Source: a bacterium (GTDB lineage: Bacteria > Verrucomicrobiota > Verrucomicrobiia > Limisphaerales > J093). Taken from it: a DNA stretch of 39,237 bases. Below, piece after piece: positions 8,795-17,053 of this stretch; within the stretch, counting starts at the first letter, position 1, and each line of letters starts with the position of its first letter. The stretch is from positions 1-39,237 of the forward strand of contig JAKANS010000037.1 in the NCBI GenBank assembly GCA_021823625.1, written 5' to 3'. The position numbers and the translations under genes were made by a program. The notes under the pieces were generated by a model. It had not been told where the DNA came from, did no database searches, and saw nothing but the letters and a program-made list of their open reading frames with translations.

Positions 8795-9319
8795 TTACGC
8801 GGTGGCGAGGGAGCGCGCGGCTTGGAGCACGCGGTCGGTCACGTCGTCGAGCACGGCGGCCACCGGCGGGGTCAGCGATTCGCCCAGCGTGAACGGATCG
8901 TCAACCTCGACCGCGAAGATGCGGATGCGTTCGGGCATGGCCAGGCCCAGCAGGCGCCCGCAAGCGATGGTATCGCCCACCCCCAGAAAATGTGGTGAGC
9001 CACCCCGGCGGGTGAGGCTGTCGTCACCGTCGATTTCGTGGAGGCAACCCGGCGGCACGCGCCCGGTTTGGATGGAATCTACGATCACCAGATCGCGGCA
9101 GCCCACGATGTAATCGAGGAGCGAGAGCCCCATTTCCTCAACTTCCACCGCGGCGATGTCTTCGTCGGGCTTGAGTCGTCCGCGGAGCGCGCGGACCACG
9201 TGGAGGCCGACGGCGTCATCGGACAGGATGGCGTTGCCAAGGCCCAGGACGAGCACTCGCGGGGGAGCCGTTTCAGCATGGCAAGGCGGCCGTGACGACA
9301 CCGTTTCCGGTTGCGCCAT
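8795..9319 (-). CDS. [NiFe] hydrogenase maturation protease (HyaD/HycI family)
   Basis: An endopeptidase that removes the C-terminal tail of the hydrogenase large subunit once nickel is in place. The family signature is clear: VLVLGLGNAILSDDAVG with the metal-binding acidic pair, then EEMGLSLLDYIVGCRDLVIVDSI, and a His in SPHFLGVGDTI. The ATG at 9319 is preferred because GAGG lies six bases upstream; alternatives are ATG 9334 and GTG 9364. It is the last gene of the hdr-mvh operon, downstream of the large subunit whose tail it would cut (residues after DPCLGCATH). It is convergent with hpf. Confidence 0.92.
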   Translation of the reverse strand: MAQPETVSSRPPCHAETAPPRVLVLGLGNAILSDDAVGLHVVRALRGRLKPDEDIAAVEVEEMGLSLLDYIVGCRDLVIVDSIQTGRVPPGCLHEIDGDDSLTRRGGSPHFLGVGDTIACGRLLGLAMPERIRIFAVEVDDPFTLGESLTPPVAAVLDDVTDRVLQAARSLATA

Positions 9320-9402
9320 GACCGCCTCGCGCATACCCAACTCTCGATAACCAACAACACTCACGGAGAAAAACAGCCGGCGCGTCCGCGCCTCCGCAGA
9401 CT

Positions 9403-10944
9403 TCAGCCTTGAACCAACTCGCGCAGAAGCTGGCGGTCGCGATCATAGACTTTCACGCGCAGCGGCGTGCTGCCCGGCAGCGAATGAGTGGCACAGCCCA
9501 GGCAGGGATCGTAAGCCCGAAAAGCCATCTCGACCTTGTTCAGCAAGCCCTCGGGCACTTGCGCGGCGTCTTTGACGCCTTGGATCAAACCCTTCGCGGC
9601 GCGCTCGACACTCATGGCGATGCGGGCCGCGTTGTTGCCGGTGGCCACGATCATGTTTGCCATCGTCATCACGCCGCGGTCGTCGGTCTGGTAATGGTGA
9701 AACAGCGTGCCGCGCGGGGCTTCGACCACGCCCATGCCTTCCTGGGGCCCGTTCGTCGGAACGCGGCGAACTTCCGGGCTGGTGATCTCGGGATCGTTGA
9801 TCAACTGCTCGATCCGCTCGGCCGCGTAAATCATCTCGATGACGCGCGCCCAATGCGTGGCCAGGGTGTGGTGGACCGGTTTGCTGCCAAGGGTTTTGTA
9901 GAACTCCTCGTAGGCGACCTGGGCCTTGGGCGTGGCCATGCCGTCGGCGGCGTTCAGGCGGGCCAGCGGGCCGACGGCATAAATCGGCGTGTCGGGGCCT
10001 TCCACGAAATCCTTCCAGCCGCGCTGCTTCAGGAACGTGAACTTCATGTAGCTCCACGGCTCGACGTGTTCGGCCACGAACTCGCGATACTGCTGGGCCG
10101 TGAACTTGCAGACTTCCTTGCCGTTGCAGTCCACCACGCGGAGTTTGCCGTCGTAGAAATTGACCTTGTTCTGCTCATCCACCATGCCCATGTAGCACGT
10201 CTTGTGGGTGAAGGCGTCCGAGGTGATCAGCTTCACGTAACCGGGGTTGCCGAGCACGATCTGTTTGAACACGTCGTTGGTCCAGAGGGCGAACTCGACG
10301 CCGTCCTGGGCGAGCTGCTGGAACTTCGGGAGATCGGCCGGGTTCAAGGGCTTGCTGACGCCGCCGGGCAAACCCAGGACGGGATGCACGACCTTGCCGC
10401 CGAAATAAGCGATCAGCTCGCGGAGGCGTTTGCGCGTGCCGATGACCTTTTTGCCGGCCTCAAGGCCAACCTTGCCGATCACACCGACAATGTTGCGCTC
10501 GGCGGGCGGCGCGTCCGGTCCCACGATGAAGTCCGGCCCGCCCAGCACGAAGACGTGCAGCGCGTGGTCTTCGAGGACGAAGGTGTTATAGACCAGTTCG
10601 CGAATCTTCCGGCCCGCCGAGGTCGGCTCGACTTTGTAGAGATCGTCCAAGGCCTTGGTGGAAGCCATGTGGTGAGCGGTCGGGCAGACGCCGCAAATGC
10701 GGCTGGTGATTTGCGGCATGTCCTCGGCCGGCCGGCCGAGACTGAACACCTCGAAGCCGCGCAACTCGGGCACCTGCATGTAAGCGCGTTCGACGTCGCC
10801 CTTGCTGTCCAGGTAAATGTCGATCTTGCCGTGGCCTTCAAGGCGGGTGATGGGGTCGATGGTGACGTTGCGCCGGCTGGCCTGGTACGCCGCGTTGGCG
10901 CGCAGGTTGCCCTGATTGAAGGCTTGTTTGACTGCAGGTTCCAT
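9403..10944 (-). CDS. mvhA: [NiFe] hydrogenase large subunit, group 3c (MvhA-like)
   Basis: The catalytic subunit that splits H2. Nickel-iron ligands are present as RICGVCPTAHH near residue 80 and DPCLGCATH near the C-terminus, with the conserved early motif TIDPITRLEGHGKI. A tail of about 26 residues follows the final His and should be removed by the downstream protease. All four metal-binding positions are cysteine, with no in-frame TGA, so this is not a selenoprotein. At 513 residues it is somewhat longer than archaeal MvhA. The Shine-Dalgarno GAGG overlaps the TGA of the small-subunit gene, indicating coupling. It is cytoplasmic: the small subunit lacks a Tat signal. Confidence 0.95.
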   Translation of the reverse strand: MEPAVKQAFNQGNLRANAAYQASRRNVTIDPITRLEGHGKIDIYLDSKGDVERAYMQVPELRGFEVFSLGRPAEDMPQITSRICGVCPTAHHMASTKALDDLYKVEPTSAGRKIRELVYNTFVLEDHALHVFVLGGPDFIVGPDAPPAERNIVGVIGKVGLEAGKKVIGTRKRLRELIAYFGGKVVHPVLGLPGGVSKPLNPADLPKFQQLAQDGVEFALWTNDVFKQIVLGNPGYVKLITSDAFTHKTCYMGMVDEQNKVNFYDGKLRVVDCNGKEVCKFTAQQYREFVAEHVEPWSYMKFTFLKQRGWKDFVEGPDTPIYAVGPLARLNAADGMATPKAQVAYEEFYKTLGSKPVHHTLATHWARVIEMIYAAERIEQLINDPEITSPEVRRVPTNGPQEGMGVVEAPRGTLFHHYQTDDRGVMTMANMIVATGNNAARIAMSVERAAKGLIQGVKDAAQVPEGLLNKVEMAFRAYDPCLGCATHSLPGSTPLRVKVYDRDRQLLRELVQG

Positions 10945-10955
10945 AGGTCAGCGCC

Positions 10956-11942
10956 TCAATGTCCGTTGCCCGTCATGGCCAGATCGACTTTACGCCGGAG
11001 GATGCTCTTCGCCAGTCCATACCGGTAAAACGTGCCAACAGGATCCGGGATGCCGGCCAGGGTCTTCCGGATGCCTTCCTCGTCCTTCGCCTCCACGTTC
11101 GCGCAAAGCGAAGACAGGATTTTTGCGCCCTGGTCACGCACCCGCGAAGTGGGGCCGAAGCAGCCGGTGCAAGGCATGTTCCCGCTGGTGCAGGCCGCGC
11201 CGCAACCGCTCCGAGTAGCCGGGCCCATGCAAACCATGCCTTGGGCGAGAAAACACTTGGTGGGGTCGGCGAGCGCCTGGTGCGGACGCTTGAACTCGGT
11301 GAAAGCGACGTTGGTGGGTTTGGTCGCCTTGCGTTCGCATTCGTCGCAGAGCGCGATGTCTGGCGCCAGCACCGAACCTTTGGGCGGGAGCTTGCCGCCG
11401 AGCAGGGCGTCGAAGGCGGCCTTGGTCAGCTTCGGCGTCGGCGGGCAACCGGGGATGTAGAAATCCACGTCCACCACCTGGTCGAGCGTGCGAACCACAT
11501 TGCGGAACTCGGGCAGGTGCGGCGCGCGACCGGCTTCCTCGAAGTGGATCTGGGGGCGCGTCTTCTTTTCGTTCACCAACGCCGGGCAATCCTCGTAGTT
11601 GAACTTGAGGATTTGCTCGCGCGAAAACTGGTTGGCCAGCGCGGGGATGCCCCCCAACTGCGCGCAGGCGCCGTAAGCGATCAAATACTGGCTCTTGCGG
11701 CGCAACAACACGGCGAGTTCCTCCTGTTCGGAGGTGCGGATGGCGCCGTTCAGGAGCGTGGCGACGATCGACTTGTCCGGCATCGCCGCAACGTCCTTGT
11801 ACTTGAAATCCATCGCCACCGGCCACAGGACGATGTCCACCTTTTCGACCACGCCGAGAATGTCCTCGGCGAGATCGACGACGGTTTCTTCGCAGCCTCC
11901 GCACGAGGCGCACCAGTAAAAGGCAACTTTGGGCTTAGGCAT
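10956..11942 (-). CDS. mvhG: [NiFe] hydrogenase small subunit (MvhG-like)
   Basis: The iron-sulfur subunit that carries electrons from the NiFe site. The start at 11942 (MPKPKVAFYWCASCGGCEE) fits the family; upstream residues are antisense noise. Cysteines for the proximal and further clusters are seen in CASCGGCEE, GACAQLGG, FYIPGCPPTP, CDECERK and the C-terminal CGAACTSGNMPCTGCFGP. There is no twin-arginine signal, so it is cytoplasmic, as expected for group 3. At 328 residues it is within the MvhG range. Its ATG overlaps the end of mvhD by eight bases. Confidence 0.94.
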   Translation of the reverse strand: MPKPKVAFYWCASCGGCEETVVDLAEDILGVVEKVDIVLWPVAMDFKYKDVAAMPDKSIVATLLNGAIRTSEQEELAVLLRRKSQYLIAYGACAQLGGIPALANQFSREQILKFNYEDCPALVNEKKTRPQIHFEEAGRAPHLPEFRNVVRTLDQVVDVDFYIPGCPPTPKLTKAAFDALLGGKLPPKGSVLAPDIALCDECERKATKPTNVAFTEFKRPHQALADPTKCFLAQGMVCMGPATRSGCGAACTSGNMPCTGCFGPTSRVRDQGAKILSSLCANVEAKDEEGIRKTLAGIPDPVGTFYRYGLAKSILRRKVDLAMTGNGH

Positions 11943-12471
11943 GGACGGCCTCCATCGGTTTAAGTTGGGCGGCGCGGGTGGGGCAAGGGCCCTGCGCCGC
12001 GTCGCGCGCTTGCACTTCCACGGCGAGGTGTTCGATCTCCTTGTCCCAAGTCTCGAATTTCTGCGGCATCCCGAGCGGGCCAAGCTTTTTGATCTGCTCG
12101 GTCATCTCGTTGATGACGGTTTTGACCTTCTCGCCTTCGGCGGCGGAGATCCATTCGAGCCGGACGCGCCGTTCCTCGATGCCCATGTCTGCCAGCAGGC
12201 GCTTCAAGAGCTCGAAGCGGCGCAGCATCTTGTAGTTGCCCTCGACGTAGTGGCAGTCGCCCGGGTGGCAGCCGCCAATCAGGACGCCGTCGGCGCCCTT
12301 GGCCAGTGCTTCGAGGACGAACTGCGGGTCCACGCGCCCGGAGCACATGAGCCGGATGACCCGGACGTTCGAGGCGTATTTCAGCCGCGACACGCCCGCC
12401 AAGTCCGCGGCGGTGTACGTACACCAGTTGCAGAAGAAGGCCACGATGCGTGGCGTCCATTCCTTAGTCAT
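11935..12471 (-). CDS. mvhD: MvhD-like [2Fe-2S] linker subunit
   Basis: In methanogens MvhD carries electrons from the hydrogenase to HdrA. The 178-residue protein begins MTKEWTPRIVAFFCNWCTY and shows the family cysteines in FFCNWCTY, RLMCSGRVDP and GGCHPGDCHY. The start at 12471 overlaps the stop of hdrA by eight bases, and its own stop overlaps mvhG by eight. This tight packing supports one transcript. A C-terminal extension of about 35 residues after the MvhD core (EIEHLAVEVQARDAA) is not part of the cysteine-bearing domain. Confidence 0.93.
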   Translation of the reverse strand: MTKEWTPRIVAFFCNWCTYTAADLAGVSRLKYASNVRVIRLMCSGRVDPQFVLEALAKGADGVLIGGCHPGDCHYVEGNYKMLRRFELLKRLLADMGIEERRVRLEWISAAEGEKVKTVINEMTEQIKKLGPLGMPQKFETWDKEIEHLAVEVQARDAAQGPCPTRAAQLKPMEAVHA

Positions 12472-14512
12472 AGGCCAGCACTCCTTCGATCTCGCTGAAG
12501 ATTTCCTGGTCGTCGAAAAGGTTCTGCACGATCGAGGCCGACGGACAGGATCCCACGCAGGTACCACAACCCTTGCACAACGCCTCGTTGATGTAAGCCT
12601 TCTTCCGGCCCTCGTCGAAGAGGATCGCCGTGTACGGGCAGAGGGGGATGCAGGATTTGCAGCCTGAACACTCGTCTTCGAGGATGTGCGCGGTGTTCGG
12701 TTCCTGCTCGATGTATCCCTTGTCGATGAGCACCAGCGCCTCCGCCGCTGCGGCGCCTGCCTGAGCCACGGTGTCGGGAATGTCTTTCGGCCCCTGGCAA
12801 CAACCGGCGAGGAACACGCCGTCGGTGAACGTGCTGACCGGCGCCAGCTTGGGATGCCGTTCGAGGAACCAGCCGTCGCCGCCGCAACTCATGTTGAAGA
12901 GCCGCCGCACTTCGCCGGCGTCAGCCTGCGGTTCGAGGCCGGTTGCCAGCACCACCATGTCCACCGGGATGCGGCGGACGACGCCGGCCAGCGTATCCTC
13001 GACGCGGATGACCAGCCGGCCTTCTTCTTCGGGCGTCATCGCCCAATCGGTGACCTCGCCGACACGGCCGCGGATGAAGTGGGTGCCTTCCTCGAGCAGC
13101 TTGTTGTAAAACTCCTCGTAGCCTTTGCCCGGCGTCCGCATGTCGATGTAGAAGTTATACATCTCGGCGCCGGTGTGCTCCCGGAGCAAATGCGCGAGCT
13201 TCATCGAATACATGCAGCACACGCGCGAACACCAGAGGTTCGTCTTTTTATCACGCGAACCGACGCAATGGATGATGCCGATGGACTTCGGCGTTTTGGG
13301 GGAGCCGTCGGCATTCTTGCCTTCGCGGAGGATCACCTCGCCGCCGGTCGGCCCCGAGGCGTTCACCAAGCGCTCCACTTCCAGCGCGGTATAGACGTTC
13401 TTGTAGTTACCGTAGCCGTAAGCCGGCGAGCGACCGGCGTCGTAAGTCTTGAAGCCGGTGCAGACGATGATCGAACCAACCTTGACCTCCTGGAGCGTAT
13501 CCTTCTGCGTGAAATCGATGGCGTGCTTCTCGCCGCAGGCCTCGACGCAGGTTTTTTTGCACTTGTCGCCCACGACCGGGGAACCGTCAGGGTTCTTGTT
13601 GCGTTTGAAGTTGAGGCAGACTTCCGGGTCGATCAGCACCGCCTGCGGCGTCGCTTGCGGGAACGGGATGAAGATCGGCTTGCGTTTGCCGAGACCCTCG
13701 TTGAAGTCGTCGGCGAACTTCGGCTCCTTGAACACGCAGTGAGAGATGCAGTCCTGGCAGCCGGTGCAGAGATCCTCATTGACGTAGCGCGCCTTGCGCT
13801 TGACCTGAACCGTGTAGTTGCCCACGAAGCCGTCCACCTTGGTCACCTCGGAGTAAGTCCAAAGCGTGATGTTCGGATGCGAACCGACTTCGGACATTTT
13901 GGGCGTCAGGATGCACGCCGCGCAATCGAGGGTCGGGAACGTCTTGTCGAACTTGGCCATGTGCCCGCCGATGCTGGGCTCGCGCTCGACCAGATAAACT
14001 TTCTTGCCGGCGTTGGCGAGGGTCATCGCCGCGTGGATGCCGGCAATGCCCCCACCGACGACCAACACGTCCGGGTGAATCTCCACCTTTTTGATCTCGA
14101 GTGCTTTGTGGTGGGCCACACGCTGGATGGCGGCCCGGGCGAGCGCCTTCGCCTTCTCGGTGGCTTCGCCCCGGTCGGTGTGCACCCAGGAGTCATGCTC
14201 CCGGATGTTCACCATGTGGAAATAAAACGGATTCAGTCCGCCGGCTTCGACGGCCCCGCGGAACGTGTGCTCGTGCAGTAGCGGCGAACAGGAGGCCACC
14301 ACCACGCGGTTGAGCCGGTGCTCGCGGATGTCCTGCTGAATCAGCTCCTGGCCGGGGTCGGAGCACATGTACTTGTAGTCGCGCGAGAGCGCCACGCCGG
14401 GGAGCGTCTCGACGTACCTGGCGACCACGGCGCAATCCACCATGGCGGCGATGTTGTGGCCGCAATGGCAGACGTAAAACCCGATCCGAAGTTCTTCCTT
14501 CTTGGCACTCAT
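12464..14512 (-). CDS. hdrA: HdrA, FAD/iron-sulfur subunit of heterodisulfide-reductase-type complex
   Basis: The electron-bifurcating subunit. In order: an N-terminal cluster region (FYVCHCGHNI, YMCSDPG, VASCSPLLHE); an FAD-binding Rossmann fold (VLVVGGGIAGIHAAM) followed by PTLDCAACILTPKM, with Cys where some homologues carry selenocysteine; a ferredoxin-like insert (CTGCQDCISHCVF and CKKTCVEACGEK); and a C-terminal ferredoxin with two [4Fe-4S] motifs (CSGCKSCIPLCPY, CKGCGTCVGSCPS). The 682 residues are full length. By analogy the FAD splits an electron pair between ferredoxin and the HdrB site. It lies between hdrB (40-base gap) and mvhD (overlap). Confidence 0.95.
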   Translation of the reverse strand: MSAKKEELRIGFYVCHCGHNIAAMVDCAVVARYVETLPGVALSRDYKYMCSDPGQELIQQDIREHRLNRVVVASCSPLLHEHTFRGAVEAGGLNPFYFHMVNIREHDSWVHTDRGEATEKAKALARAAIQRVAHHKALEIKKVEIHPDVLVVGGGIAGIHAAMTLANAGKKVYLVEREPSIGGHMAKFDKTFPTLDCAACILTPKMSEVGSHPNITLWTYSEVTKVDGFVGNYTVQVKRKARYVNEDLCTGCQDCISHCVFKEPKFADDFNEGLGKRKPIFIPFPQATPQAVLIDPEVCLNFKRNKNPDGSPVVGDKCKKTCVEACGEKHAIDFTQKDTLQEVKVGSIIVCTGFKTYDAGRSPAYGYGNYKNVYTALEVERLVNASGPTGGEVILREGKNADGSPKTPKSIGIIHCVGSRDKKTNLWCSRVCCMYSMKLAHLLREHTGAEMYNFYIDMRTPGKGYEEFYNKLLEEGTHFIRGRVGEVTDWAMTPEEEGRLVIRVEDTLAGVVRRIPVDMVVLATGLEPQADAGEVRRLFNMSCGGDGWFLERHPKLAPVSTFTDGVFLAGCCQGPKDIPDTVAQAGAAAAEALVLIDKGYIEQEPNTAHILEDECSGCKSCIPLCPYTAILFDEGRKKAYINEALCKGCGTCVGSCPSASIVQNLFDDQEIFSEIEGVLAYD

Positions 14513-14552
14513 GGTTTCGCCTTTTCGCAGAGGGAAAGCGCAGTTGGCGGGT

Positions 14553-15419
14553 TCATGCCATCGCCGCGGCGAGCGGTTTCATGGGGACCATCCCGCGGTT
14601 GAGCACCACTTGATCGGCCGGCAGCCCGAACGCCAGGCCCATGAGCTGGCTGAAATAAACCGTCGGGATGGGCACCGGCTCCCACTTTGCGGCGATCTTG
14701 GGATGATAGGCGTCCAGGTTGAACTGGCACAGCGGACAGACGGTGGCGATGACGTCCGCGCCGCGTTTGATGGCTTCCTTGAGCAGGATGTAGCTCAAAC
14801 GCAGGCCCGCCTCCGGCAGCGTGCCGGTGAGACTGCCCCCGCAGCACTTGGTCTTGAGCGGCCATTTGATGACGGTGGCGCCGAGCGTTTCGAGCAGGCG
14901 ATCCATGGTGGTGGGATTGCTCTGGTCGTCAAAGGTGGCGTAGGGCCGGACGATCTGGCAGCCGTAGTAGGGCGCCACCTTCAGGCCTTTCAGGGGCCGG
15001 GTAATCTTCTGTTTCACGGCCTCGAGGCCGATGTCGTTGATCAAGACGTCCAGGGGATGGCGGACCGCGGAGCTGCCGTCGCAGCGCAAGCCCACGGTTG
15101 CGAGGGCGCGGGACACCGTCTGGCGCATCGCCGGGTATTCGTGCAGGTAGTGTTGGGTCTTGTTGAGGACGAGATAGCAGGCGCTGCACGGCGCCAGGAT
15201 TTGTTGCAGGCCGCTCTTTTCGGCGATGGCGAGGTTCCGGGCGGCGGCGGCACAGGCCTTGCCCTCGTCCACGGCCATGTACGCGGTCGCACCGCAACAG
15301 TTCCAGTCGTCGAGTTCCTGCAATTCGACCCCGAGGTGCTTCATCACCGGCAGCAAGGACTCTTCGTAGGCGCGGCCGGTGCCTTTAAGCGAACAACCCG
15401 GGAAATATGCGTATTTCAT
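14553..15419 (-). CDS. hdrB: HdrB, catalytic disulfide-reducing subunit
   Basis: Contains two CCG domains, each of which holds a noncubane [4Fe-4S] cluster in methanogen HdrB. The first has PGCSLKG, WNCCG and APCSACY; the second has YYGCQ, KCCGGS and VCPLCQF. All cysteines needed for both clusters are present. The protein has 288 residues, a normal length. In methanogens it reduces CoM-S-S-CoB; nothing here indicates that substrate, so the acceptor is unknown. The ATG overlaps the hdrC stop (15416-15419). Confidence 0.95.
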   Translation of the reverse strand: MKYAYFPGCSLKGTGRAYEESLLPVMKHLGVELQELDDWNCCGATAYMAVDEGKACAAAARNLAIAEKSGLQQILAPCSACYLVLNKTQHYLHEYPAMRQTVSRALATVGLRCDGSSAVRHPLDVLINDIGLEAVKQKITRPLKGLKVAPYYGCQIVRPYATFDDQSNPTTMDRLLETLGATVIKWPLKTKCCGGSLTGTLPEAGLRLSYILLKEAIKRGADVIATVCPLCQFNLDAYHPKIAAKWEPVPIPTVYFSQLMGLAFGLPADQVVLNRGMVPMKPLAAAMA

Positions 15420-16006
15420 GCCTTGGCCTTTCCGTTTTCGTGGTCCACTGCTTCCATGATCTTGGCCAGTTCTTCGCGGTGCTCGATCTTGTCCTGCTTC
15501 AGCGAGAAGCGTCCGGTCTTCATGAGGTTCATCCCCAGCCCAGCCATCCCCAAGGCGGCCATCGGATTGGTGCGCAGGTACATCTTCGTAACCAGCCAGG
15601 TTTCGGAAATCCGACCGTAGTCATGCACCATCTTGGTGAATTCCTCAGCCAGTACCGGAATCGGGAAACGCTTCGGATAGACCTCTTCCTTGATCGCACG
15701 CTGCTTGAGCTCGTACATGATGTCGGTGATGCGGATCTGGCGCGGGCATTCGGTCGTGCACGCGTAGCAGGAAGCGCAGAGCCAGATGGTATGGCTTTGC
15801 AGCACCTCGTTCTTGAAGTCCGACCGTACCAGTTCCATCACCTGGCGCGGCGTGTAATCCATGTAGATGCTCAAAGGGCAGACGCCGGAGCAGGTGCCAC
15901 ACTGGATGCAGTGTTCGAGCGCTTCGCAGCCGGGAACACTCATCACATCGCGCCCAAACCCCGGAACCCGGTCGGCCTCGTACTTGATCGTGCGTTTGAT
16001 TTCCAT
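15416..16006 (-). CDS. hdrC: HdrC, iron-sulfur relay subunit
   Basis: A 196-residue electron relay with two [4Fe-4S] motifs (CIQCGTCSGVCP and CASCYACTTECP) followed by an alpha-helical tail. The ATG at 16006 is preferred over 16069 because it begins the family sequence (MEIKRTIKYEADRVPGF) and has GGAAGG upstream. It is the first gene of the seven-gene operon. Electrons would pass from HdrA through HdrC to HdrB. Confidence 0.94.
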   Translation of the reverse strand: MEIKRTIKYEADRVPGFGRDVMSVPGCEALEHCIQCGTCSGVCPLSIYMDYTPRQVMELVRSDFKNEVLQSHTIWLCASCYACTTECPRQIRITDIMYELKQRAIKEEVYPKRFPIPVLAEEFTKMVHDYGRISETWLVTKMYLRTNPMAALGMAGLGMNLMKTGRFSLKQDKIEHREELAKIMEAVDHENGKAKA

Positions 16007-16094
16007 ACCGTTTCGGCCTTCCGGTCGCCTCCGCGTGCGACCGGTGATGCAAAAGCTATCGAGGGACAATTTGGGCCAACCCTACGGCTTGGCT

Positions 16095-16165
16095 AACCGC
16101 GTTTTGTTGAAAATTAACCCTTTCTTGGTAACACATATACATTAGTGTTTAGTATTATACAGAAA
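16095..16165 (-). promoter_or_regulatory. AT-rich upstream region of the hdr-mvh operon, candidate promoter
   Basis: This is the most AT-rich stretch of the neighbourhood, lying 90-160 bases upstream of hdrC. Read on the minus strand it contains a perfect TATAAT (16154-16159), but no convincing -35 box at 16-18 bases. It is a reasonable place for the promoter; the exact box assignment is weak. Confidence 0.35.
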
Positions 16166-16166
16166 A

Positions 16167-16183
16167 CCGCTTTCCGCGAGCGG
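16167..16183 (-). terminator. Possible terminator of the methyltransferase gene
   Basis: Read on the minus strand, CCGCT, a 7-base loop, AGCGG and then TTTTC follow the methyltransferase stop by about 60 bases. The stem is only five pairs. It would separate that gene from the hdr operon. Confidence 0.3.
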
Positions 16184-16245
16184 CGACGAAAAACCGGCGA
16201 CGGACAAAGGGGATGCTCCCAAGGGACCGGTCGCGGCGGGGCGCG

Positions 16246-16917
16246 TTACCGGACGCAGCGGTAAACCAAGGCGGGAGGGACGTTCTGCCAGACCAACGCG
16301 CTGACGCGGACTTCTCGGAACAGGGTCGAGAGCAGCCGCCAGTAGCGCACGGCAGAGGGCGCGAGCCGCGAATGCAGGTAGGCAAAAGTTGTGAACACGC
16401 CGCCTGGTGCGAGCGCCGTCGCCACGTTCGTCATGATCCGTTTCTGGAGTTCCGTGGGTATGATCGCCCAAGGCAATCCGCTGACCACGTAGTTGGCGTG
16501 TTTGCGTCCGAGGCGGACCACCTGCTCATGAACCTGTTCGGCGGAGGCATGGACGACATCCAATTGCGGAAAACGTTGTTGCAGGTGCCGAACGGCACGT
16601 TCGTCCAACTCCAACGCAACGAACGCACTCTGCGGACCAACGGATTCCAGAATCACGCGGGTGAAGGCACCCGTGCCGGGGCCGAGTTCCACCACCAAAT
16701 CGGCGTGAGCAAGATTGCTGCCGGCGACCATCGCCCGGGCCAGCGCGCGCGAACTGGGACACAGCGCCCCCACGGTGCCGGGCGAGCGGAGGAAGGCGCG
16801 TACGAACTCCGCGTGCTCACGCAGGGCGCTTGGGAACCCCCGCCTGAAGCCGGGGCCAGCCACGGCCTTGCGCGCGGGTGTCGGGCGTTCGGATGAATTA
16901 GCTGTTTGTGCCCACAT
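16246..16917 (-). CDS. SAM-dependent methyltransferase, PmtA/KsgA-like
   Basis: A class I methyltransferase of 223 residues. FLRSPGTVGALCPSSRALARAM followed by motif I (LVVELGPGTGAFTRVIL) is characteristic of the phospholipid N-methyltransferase-like group related to rRNA adenine dimethylases. Later motifs include VALELDERAV (acidic end of strand 2) and NYVVSGLPWAIIP (motif IV). The substrate could be phosphatidylethanolamine, but that is not proven by the sequence. It lies downstream of topB on the same strand, 136 bases away. Confidence 0.82.
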   Translation of the reverse strand: MWAQTANSSERPTPARKAVAGPGFRRGFPSALREHAEFVRAFLRSPGTVGALCPSSRALARAMVAGSNLAHADLVVELGPGTGAFTRVILESVGPQSAFVALELDERAVRHLQQRFPQLDVVHASAEQVHEQVVRLGRKHANYVVSGLPWAIIPTELQKRIMTNVATALAPGGVFTTFAYLHSRLAPSAVRYWRLLSTLFREVRVSALVWQNVPPALVYRCVR

Positions 16918-17053
16918 GCGGTTGCCGGTCTGGCAAATGCTGCGTCACAAACACCCTGCGCGATAAACCGCCCAGCGTCAACGCCACCTTTGCACCCCGC
17001 GCGGGCGAACCGCGCCGGGCGGTTCAGGCCACGTGGCGACGGCCTGCGTGGGA

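Noticed and set aside
9409..11028. A 539-codon open frame on the plus strand opposite mvhA
   Set aside because: It is antisense to a gene with unmistakable hydrogenase motifs; long antisense frames are expected at this GC content. The same applies to frames opposite hdrA (12686-14281) and topB (17033-18457, 18485-20041).
9403..14512. Selenocysteine in the hydrogenase or HdrA
   Set aside because: All expected positions are encoded as cysteine and no in-frame TGA occurs within these frames.
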